A stretch of DNA of 64,000 nucleotides from Physcia stellaris. Lineage: Eukaryota > Ascomycota > Lecanoromycetes > Caliciales > Physciaceae. Shown here one piece after another: positions 56,888-64,000 of this stretch. A model generated the notes under the pieces. The model saw only the letters and a list, made by a program, of their open reading frames with translations, made no database searches and was not told the origin of the DNA. Location of the stretch: positions 124,001 to 188,000 of the forward strand of contig JABSSW010000045.1 of the NCBI GenBank assembly GCA_018902385.1, in the 5' to 3' direction. Position numbers and translations under genes: made by a program. Within the stretch, counting starts at the first letter, position 1. Every line of letters begins with the position of its first letter.

Positions 56888-58749
56888 AGTGAGCCAAAGT
56901 CTAGTTCTGGAATAGACGTGGGTCGGTCATTGTCTCGTACAGCTTGTCTTGTTGTCTGTACCTCCTCCAGGCGTGGGAAGATCTCACGAGAGGCTCGAAT
57001 CTGGTGCCGACCTCGAAGCTTTAGGGGTAGGTGCTTCCATGGGCTCTCTTCTGGCCTCTAGTCCCACCATGGATCCTCAGCTGATGCATAGCAAAAGGAC
57101 TATGAGGATCAGTGGTGGGGACGAGGGAATCGAGCTTTACATATGGGAGAATCCGAATCTCCAAAAGGCTTTCAAGGCCGGTAAGAAAATCTAGTGCGGA
57201 ACAAGTGCTTGGGCATTCCCTCTTCAAGCTGATTGGCAACCTCATCAAAAACTGAGCAGGGGTCTCGGTAATCTCGATCTACTGAGTAGTAGCGCGCGGA
57301 AGACTCCGGGAGATCAGCTTACAAGGGACAAGTCGCCGGGAAGCGTGTGAGGTGTACGGAGTATTCGAAAGCTCTGGAGGAGAAAGGTCTGCGACAGTGT
57401 CGAAAGGACACTTTTCAAGTGACCGCATTGACAAAACCAAAGCCGGAGCTCGGACACTTCTGCTAACAAGAATTGAGGCTTGGAGTAGCGAGCAAGTGTC
57501 GGCGGGGTGCTCAACGGCCGAGGGGCTAAATCACCCCTCACCTGGCTAAACTCGGCTTGACAGCTTGGCGGAGATTTTATTGCCGATGATCGTTTCCAAG
57601 CCTCACCTTACTGCTATAGCTAGTCGTGAACTTTAGAATCCTGCGTTACAGGGAGTACGATAAGCACAGCTTGAGGGCTGCCCAACGAGCGTACAATCGT
57701 ATACCCAGCTCGGGAAATCCTATAAAGCCTGAACAATTATTCACAGCACATGGAGCCTGGGTAGTTTATGCTTGCAGAAGAGTGAATCAAGGCGAGCAAA
57801 AGTTTTAAATCCAAGATCAATACTGTACATATCAATGGAGCTAGCTCCTCGCTCGGCGCTCGCACATGTTACAGCGCCAAGAGCTCGCTTAGAGCTAAAG
57901 CCGAAGGTCAGGGACTCAGGGTCCTGCGCTACAAGCGTTAGCGCATAAGGGTCCTGACCTTCGGCTACTCGTACCTTAGAGGGAGCGAAACGGGGAACGG
58001 TGGAAGTCAAATACCACTAGAAGATTCGAACCAAAGGCAATTGTTCCGAATGGGATCAATCACTCGCCCAAGTGCTCCAATCACGGTGATTGACTCTCTC
58101 TAGACTTCACCGTCGTGTGCAAGAAGTGTGGTCCTTGACGTGCAAAAGATTGGTACGGAAGTAGAGACTGTTCGCACGGCCAGCTTGGGAAACGCTCACG
58201 TGACATAGTGAGGATGTATTTATATTTCTCTCGGTAATCTATCTGCTGGGTCAAAGCATGCTACCTCTGCAAACCTCGCCAATTTTCGAGTGTGCGCATC
58301 CGAAGAATGTTCCCGCCAGTCTATCGCAATTCGCAACCCCTCCATTCCCGTAAAGTGGGTGACGTCGTCGGATATGTTGGGTTATACGTATGTATGGGCT
58401 AGGCACACCTGTGGCGCAAATCCCCGCATTCTGCTTTGTGTAATATGTTCGAGAAATATAGCTCGTATCATGGCTGGTCGCATGAGGATCAACAAATAGG
58501 CCTTCCTGGGACTAGGAGAAACGGTTGTGGTGCCAGCCAGCGTCGTCCGAGAATGGATAATTGAAGTGAATGTCATGCAGAACTCCCAGGTGCTGGGTAA
58601 ACAATGTTGCCGGTCGAAGTGGACCAGAGACGGGGTATCTTAATGTGTAACGCCATAAAGCATGCTCGCCGAGCAAAAAAAAATTCCGATAGGAAAATGC
58701 AGATGATGCCGCATGCTTTTATGGTATCAAAGATCCAGAGAAGTAGAGA
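56888..58749. other. Gene desert with nested hairpins
   Basis: 1.9 kb with no supported gene. It carries TACGGAGTA-type sequence near 57355 and a cluster of inverted repeats at 57842-57965, listed separately. A B-box-like GGTTCGAATC on the minus strand near 58025 does not fold as tRNA. Confidence 0.5.
57842..57965. repeat. Cluster of hairpin-forming inverted repeats
   Basis: Two adjacent hairpins. The first: TAGCTC (57842-57847) and GAGCTA (57892-57897), with inner GGCGCT and AGCGCC (57855-57860 and 57873-57878). The second: GCCGAAGGTCAGG (57900-57912) and CCTGACCTTCGGC (57953-57965), a perfect 13-bp stem, with an inner TGCGCTA and TAGCGCA. The loop also repeats GGGTCCTG twice. Stems are seen directly; whether it is an RNA or a mobile DNA footprint is unknown. 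Confidence 0.6.
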
Positions 58750-59793
58750 TCACTGAGGACCACCAGCTGGTGAAGTGCTGTCGGCTCGTTGCGGATGCAA
58801 TCTGCGCTCGTTTTCCTTCTGCAGCAGGCGCTCCACCATATCCCTACCGTTGTTCTTTTTCGAGGCCGGTGAGCCTGTGTTGCGGGCCATCAAGTAATCA
58901 CCCTCACTCTCCAGTGCTAATGGCGTCACGGGGCCTGGGCTGCCCATTGGGTTTAGTCGTGGCGAGCGTGGACTCTCGGTAGCTTTGGGAGATAAGGTCA
59001 GGCGAGCTGCTCTGGTGGCGTTGGTGACTATGTCACGCTGGTACTTGTGGATTTGCTGTTTTGCATCTGAGTACTGGCGTCCATGAGCCGTGGGCCTTGA
59101 AGCTTGAGAAGTGTTGGCTGTAGCTTCCAGTGTTGGAGATTCATAGTTGGCAGGATGGAAGCGTGGGAGAGAGGGTAAGCGTAGAGCATTCGGAGGAGGG
59201 GAGGGATGTCCGGCGCGAGGGAAGCGCTGCGAAAGGGGCATGGACGGCGAGCGAGGAGATACGGGGGTATCTCGCTGGGTTTTACTGGCGGAGATTGCAG
59301 AAGAGTCGGAGCTGTCGGAAAAGTAATTGACGTGCCTGCTGTTGTCGGGAGACCTCATGTATTTCGGTTGTAGTGATCTGCCAAGGTGGTGGGAGGGTTT
59401 GCCGTCGCCTCTCGCGCTCAGTGGAGTTATAGGACAATCAAGATCTCCTCTAGATGGGGGAATTGGAATTGGAATGGGAGCGGAAGAAGTGTGGGTGATG
59501 ACGGTTGGCCGTTTTGGTTTGGAAGATTTCTCAGCAGAGGCCAAGCGGAGGTGCAGCGGGGAAGGCCGAGTGGAATTAAGAGCAACGGGAGTGAGCGGGA
59601 GATCATCTTGACCATTCGAACTATTTGCCGCTGACCGCACCCGTTGCACCTCCGTCTTGGCTCGCTCCCTCCCCCGATGGCGCTCCTCGGACTTAGGAGT
59701 AGTGGAAGCGGACGAGATAGAAGTCGAGGAATGCCGGGAAGGTCTGCGTGTCGAGCGATGATCGTGGGATGACGGCGATGACGCTGACTGCAT
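58750..59793 (-). CDS. Disordered Ser/Pro/Arg-rich fungal protein
   Basis: Single exon, 347 aa, basic and low-complexity. Possible phosphorylation sites abound (SPRSP, SPSMPLSQR, TPVALNSTRP). More conserved-looking parts are GRQYSDAKQQIHKYQRDIVT (about residue 234) and the C-terminal EGDYLMARNTGSPASKKNNG with RDMVERLLQKENERRL. The latter is a short helix-like motif followed by a tail. No domain recognised, no signal peptide or membrane span. ATG 59793 is the first in frame. Upstream lies an (AAGGT) tract. Confidence 0.7.
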   Translation of the reverse strand: MQSASSPSSHDHRSTRRPSRHSSTSISSASTTPKSEERHRGRERAKTEVQRVRSAANSSNGQDDLPLTPVALNSTRPSPLHLRLASAEKSSKPKRPTVITHTSSAPIPIPIPPSRGDLDCPITPLSARGDGKPSHHLGRSLQPKYMRSPDNSRHVNYFSDSSDSSAISASKTQRDTPVSPRSPSMPLSQRFPRAGHPSPPPNALRLPSLPRFHPANYESPTLEATANTSQASRPTAHGRQYSDAKQQIHKYQRDIVTNATRAARLTLSPKATESPRSPRLNPMGSPGPVTPLALESEGDYLMARNTGSPASKKNNGRDMVERLLQKENERRLHPQRADSTSPAGGPQ

Positions 59794-60360
59794 GTTTCGT
59801 TGCAGAGGAAATGTGTTTAGTGTGGGATTCAGTGACGGGTCAGCAAATCAGAGGCTGGACTACTGATACAACCTTTCCTGAAAAGTGTCGGGAGGCTCAG
59901 CGGCTGGCTGGCGTTGATCGGCGTTGCCAACAGCAGTACTAAGGTAAGGTAAGGTAAGGTAAGGTAAAGATGGGTTGTGCATGAGGCTTCCAATCATAAC
60001 GTTGTGTGAAATACGTCAGATAAGACCACGTCATCGGCCCACTTTCACCAGAGGAATTCACAGCGCCCAGTCGTGAGGAAAGCCCACATGCACACAGAGC
60101 GGGAAGAACCTAATGTACCTACATGTAGCTAAGGTAAATCTCAGCTCAATTCATCACGTGTTCACATTGATCTACAGAGCCTGATACTCAAAGCATCGAA
60201 ATCCGTATACCAGCGCTCGTGCAGAATACACATTGCAGTGAGGTAGTCATCAACAGAGAAAGGGCTTCGTCGCTGCCTCCCAGTTCGGAATACATGTAAG
60301 CTGTACAACGATCAATAAGAATAAGAGTAATGAGCCCTCCGGCCGATACAAGTGTCAAGC
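59794..60360. other. Intergenic region with (AAGGT)n
   Basis: Contains the (AAGGT) microsatellite at 59941-59967 and the leader of the disordered-protein gene. Nothing else seen. Confidence 0.5.
59941..59967. repeat. (AAGGT)5 microsatellite
   Basis: Five perfect units of AAGGT followed by AA, about 150 bp upstream of the ATG at 59793. Confidence 0.9.
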
Positions 60361-63300
60361 TCATGCCCTTATTGATTTCTGTCCCTTGAGAGCACTGAAT
60401 CCTTTCGTCAATGTGCCATCACCCTTACCCTTCACTTCCTGTTCAACCGAGGTAATTCTCCGTCCCAATTTATTTTCATCGCTGTAGCCCCAGTCAGTAT
60501 GATCAATGTACACGTTTGGAACGGCACCTGTGAGCTTACTCGTTGGGAGTGGGGAATAGCTTCCATAGTCGGCTCTCATGTAGAGGTAGGATCCTTCAGG
60601 CTGTAGAACTTTCTTCAACTGGCCTATGTACTTCGTCAGTCTCGCTGAGCGCAAATAAGTCTCAAGAAGACGCTGACCTTGTCCTCCGGGCGCCCGCCTG
60701 AGATTGTCTAGGCGGCCGACAACCTTAAGCATCGCTGTTAGAGCTATTCGGCTGGCGTCTTGGCCAAGGCAGTCATCTAGCCCTGCACCGTGATAGAGAT
60801 ACGAGTCGAGGTTCCTCGTGATGTCTACCTCGTCGGGATTCGGGAAGAACTTGGCTTCTCTGTTAGCGCTAACCTGTGACTGATCAGCATACACGTTGGT
60901 CAACATCTGATCAATAGTCAGACTGACGAAGCTGCAGAGAACCCTATCTCCAGGCTTGATAGATAAAGCTCGACCACCGTCATCGACCGTCGTTGATGTC
61001 GTTGCCTCCCGATGAATGCCAAAATTACCGCCGAGTCGAATTCCCTCCATCGCATAGCGAAGGATTTTGTCGTCGGCTTCTTCCGTGTTTGCTTTCGCCA
61101 GGCGGTTGATCTCGGGAAGATACCGCTTGCCTCCATCGGACAGATAGTAGTCCAGTAATTGGGTGAACTGTGACAATCTTAGAGATGAGACCTAGGAAGG
61201 ATTCGGAATGTCTTACCACTTGTGCCTGGTTCGCTACCATTGCGCCTGCGCTCGGCAGGATCTGAGACCATGTGATTTCTGATGCTCCCAGACCACTGTC
61301 GAGCAGCTTCTTGACCACACTTACACCATAATCGGTGATGGGCGTGTGGTTTCTGGCTATTCCGTCCACAAGACCTGCAATCCACCCAGGCATGTTGACT
61401 GCTTTGACGTGGGCTTCAACAAGCTTAGCTAGTGGCTGCGTGGCCGCTCGACCGGCTTGATGCAATGGGAAAGACTTGGCTGGGTCGAGATCTAGGAAAA
61501 TGGTGATAAAGATGACAGCCATGGCCATATACATCTCCTGCTCGCTGTAAACACCGTGCGGATGATCCTCGGTTTTCAGAGATAGTGAGAAGAGCTTGGC
61601 GGCGAAATGAACCGGCGCGATATTGCCAACGCTATGAGGATTAATCTTGAGACTCCTTAGACTCAGGACCTCATGAACTTACTGTCGAGTAATATCAACC
61701 TGGTTCAAACCTGCAATCTTACACGAATGCTGGTGCAGCAAATTTAGCGTTGTGTACTCGTAGAAGTCTTTGATCTGTCGGTGCCATTGATCGCGATCCA
61801 AAGAGTCGCCCACGAGCTTTCGCTGCTTGCTTTCTCCGCTCAACATAAAGTCCCAGCCGCTCTTTTCCATGATCCGTCCTGGAGCCTTACCCCAGGCAAC
61901 CTTGAAGTCCTTGGGCCGTTCCAAGATGGACTGGACTGCATTGTAGGAGAAAACGTTCACCGTGTGTCTGTCCAGAGTTCAGGGTCAGCGCTGCTGTATC
62001 CAGCAAAAAAAGGCGTATGTGATAAGTCAGGCGGTGCCTTTGCTTGTGACCCATGCCTTATGGACAAGATAGCCATGCAAAAGATGAGGGAAAGATTGCG
62101 AAATACACTTACGGAATCTTAGTGGGTTTGTCCCAGGAATACTGATTATCTCTTCCGAGATCTCGGAGGATTTTCTTGTTTTCCGAGGGGATCGTCATCG
62201 GATAGTGCGCGTATATCGAATTTGGCTTGAAATAATCAGGGAAGGCTCTCATGAACAATCTGTACAACACGCAGCCTTGATTGACGTTCAGATCGTACTG
62301 AACCTCGCTGTAACCCCAGTTTGTGAGGTTTCTAGGGTTGTAGTCAGTTGTATAGAATCTGTCTCCTCGCACAAGGGTCACAGCATCAGACAGGATGGCT
62401 CTTGATATCGTGTAATTTGGAGCTATTCCCACACCGGGCTATCGAGAGTCAGCATTCCCATTCTCGGCTAAGCATTGGGTTGTAAGACATGACAAAGTTC
62501 TCAGGTGGCAGGCATGTCTTGCAACTTGTGAAAGGACCTCCTAGAGGAAGAAAACGCCCAAAAACTACTTACCACCATTGGCTCCTTTGCGTTCTCCGTT
62601 ACAAGACCTGGGTACATTTCAACATAATCGGGGTGCTCATACAGGTTCTTGAGCTGCTCGGCGACAACGGGATCAGGGTTGATTGCTTCGAAGGTGTCGT
62701 GTGGTTTCAGTAGGAAGAACTTGCGGAATTCGTTGAGTGACGCGAGGTTCCAACTTCTAGACTGCTGCATGCCTAATACAGTTATGGCTTTCAAACACTT
62801 TGGAATGTTGTTCGCTCCGAAAGCTCCAGAAATATCTTCGATAGAGCTGACAAGGATATCAACCAGCCCTTGATCCGGTAATCTGCCGTTCGCATCTCTT
62901 TCTAAGTGAGCAAAGGGCCTCTTCTGAGGATCTTTATCCAGCCCGTGCTCCCACTTTCCCAGACCTTCTAACAGTTCTGGAAGGGTCACATCTTCAGCGG
63001 ATTTTCCGAAGAGTTCCTTATACAAGTCCTGAGTCCACTGATCGTCCTTCTCACTGATGGCTGAGTGCCAACGATATGCAAGATTAAATTCCGCGGAGAC
63101 TTGATTGCCAGTACCATAGTCTGTTTTGTAATGTCCGGTCTTTGACATTTCAGCTCGTGGATCCAACGACCATGTGGTGTTTGTCCTGTTCAGATTGATA
63201 ATGGTCCTAAGATAATCATAAAGAGTGACGTTGATGTAGTATCCACAGAGAACGAGTCTACCAGTCTGGAAGAGGTCATTGTCATATTTTGCCCACGCTT

Positions 63301-64000
63301 TCTGTGCGACTTCAGCTGGAAGACCTTCTTTAGGTTTCGTAAATCGCCCGCGTTCGTTGATGGCTGCCAGTTGTTCCACAATATAGTTGTGATACCTGTT
63401 CAGCATGATGAGCAGCACACCGCATCCTGGAGGGAATCCAAGTAATCTCTGCTCAGCGAAGCAGTCGGCCTTCAACTTCCCATCTTGGAATGTTCTGATC
63501 TGGTCTTGGTCTTCCTGCGTATCGCCGTACAGCGTCGACAGATCCAGGTATGATGACGTTTGAGAGATGCTGAAGTCTCTGTGGCTCGTTTGGAATAGGT
63601 CATGGATGATTAGGGAAGCCCAATAAAAGAAGACGCTTGAGACTTTATTGGGATGCGGAGTGAATTTATTACGTGCCATGACGCTATCGAAAATAAGCGA
63701 AGGATCGGGAAGGGCTCCTGGAGGAATGGTGACTGGGTTGACTGAGCGAGCATATGGGGTGTTGGCAGCTCCCAATAAAGGAAACATGGGATTCTAAACC
63801 GCTTAGCTTGACGAATCTATAGGCGGACCTAGAACTCACGTTGTACGAGCCATCGCCAGATCTATATGTATATGTATCGCCTGTAGAAATTTGAAGTCAG
63901 TATTGATAATACAGACTTTGGTTTCAGGTTCCAACTTGTCTCCAGGGCTTTTGTGTATCTTTCACACCCAGGACATGATTTTGGGACTTGAGAGACCGTC
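60361..64000 (-). CDS. ppoA: Psi-producing oxygenase (Ppo / linoleate diol synthase), N-terminus outside window
   Basis: Oxylipin enzyme of the PpoA type, runs off the right edge. Exons: an uncertain exon near 63968-64000, then 63840-63880, 62573-63793, 62113-62438, 61683-61967, 61217-61631, 60928-61167, 60678-60873 and 60361-60623, all in phase, at least 994 aa. The heme peroxidase domain has IIHDLF (distal His), NRYHNYI (proximal His) and EFNLAYRWHS (catalytic Tyr). The P450-like domain keeps EGIR and the Cys in DDCLGQD, so it should isomerise the hydroperoxide to a diol, unlike PpoC enzymes that lack this Cys. Products (psi factors) balance sexual and asexual sporulation. Two 54-nt introns (60874-60927 and 60624-60677) have no stop and could be retained in frame. 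The subclass (5,8- or 7,8-diol) is not decided. Confidence 0.95.

Noticed and set aside
58010-58100. Minus-strand tRNA suggested by GGTTCGAATC
   Set aside because: The T-stem arms do not pair and no acceptor stem is present.
54000-64000. Secondary-metabolite cluster made of the Ppo gene, the lipase and the methyltransferase
   Set aside because: The neighbours are conserved housekeeping families in mixed orientation, with no backbone enzyme, transporter or cluster regulator.
1-64000. CRISPR arrays, prophage, retroelement or Polinton-like remains
   Set aside because: No regular spaced repeats, no reverse transcriptase, integrase, capsid or LTR signals seen on either strand.

Overview
The window is a gene-dense stretch of nuclear DNA from a filamentous ascomycete (Pezizomycotina). 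The evidence is: many genes carry short introns (about 48-150 nt) with GT..AG ends and GCTAAC/GCTGAC-like branch points; the protein set includes a Ppo oxylipin synthase, COP9 subunit 1, a Bre5/Nxt3 G3BP-type protein, DUF2406 and DUF1932 proteins and a Fun30 remodeller; and the spacers hold small motifs such as repeated TACGGAGTA, (AAGGT)n and TTAGGG-type teloboxes. Dothideomycetes or Eurotiomycetes both fit; I cannot settle the order. I see no prokaryotic or viral content.

Layout. 0-12 kb: end of an unknown gene, a Pho85/PhoA-type CDK, a SAP-domain Tho1-like protein, then a very long disordered protein with a C-terminal methyltransferase fold. 12-20 kb (mostly minus strand): a disordered protein with a conserved C-terminus, a CECR5-type HAD hydrolase, a DUF1932 6PGDH-like dehydrogenase and prohibitin 1. 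20-30 kb: QCR8 (head to head with prohibitin), NHP2, two divergent hydrophilic LEA-like genes around a CRE site, the 25S rRNA methyltransferase Bmt6 and FACT subunit Pob3 (divergent pair), then kinetochore Nnf1. 30-44 kb: a TPR-like protein, a small unknown protein, Nxt3/Bre5, Fun30 and Vma21 (divergent pair), and a DUF2406 protein. 44-50 kb: a gene-poor stretch, a NIF3-like protein and glucose-6-phosphate dehydrogenase. 50-60 kb: CSN1 and a Trm61-like tRNA methyltransferase (divergent), a monoglyceride lipase and an LYR-family protein (divergent), a SAM methyltransferase, a gene desert with nested hairpins, and a disordered protein. 60-64 kb: a psi-producing oxygenase (Ppo) whose 5' end leaves the window.

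Most genes are conserved housekeeping genes. Themes are ribosome and RNA biology (Nhp2, Bmt6, Tho1, Trm61-like), chromatin and kinetochore (Pob3, Fun30, Nnf1), mitochondria (prohibitin, Qcr8, LYR protein) and signalling (Pho85, CSN1, Ppo). Several share short bidirectional promoters. The most useful new observations are: a previously unlabelled MITE-like family with two copies in the window; three single-base reading-frame breaks in otherwise intact conserved genes, all at homopolymer runs; a possible two-start architecture in the Pho85 gene like that described for Aspergillus PHOA; paired in-frame 54-nt introns around the heme loop of the Ppo gene; a palindromic telobox; and four perfect CRE sites. 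I found no convincing undescribed multi-gene system.
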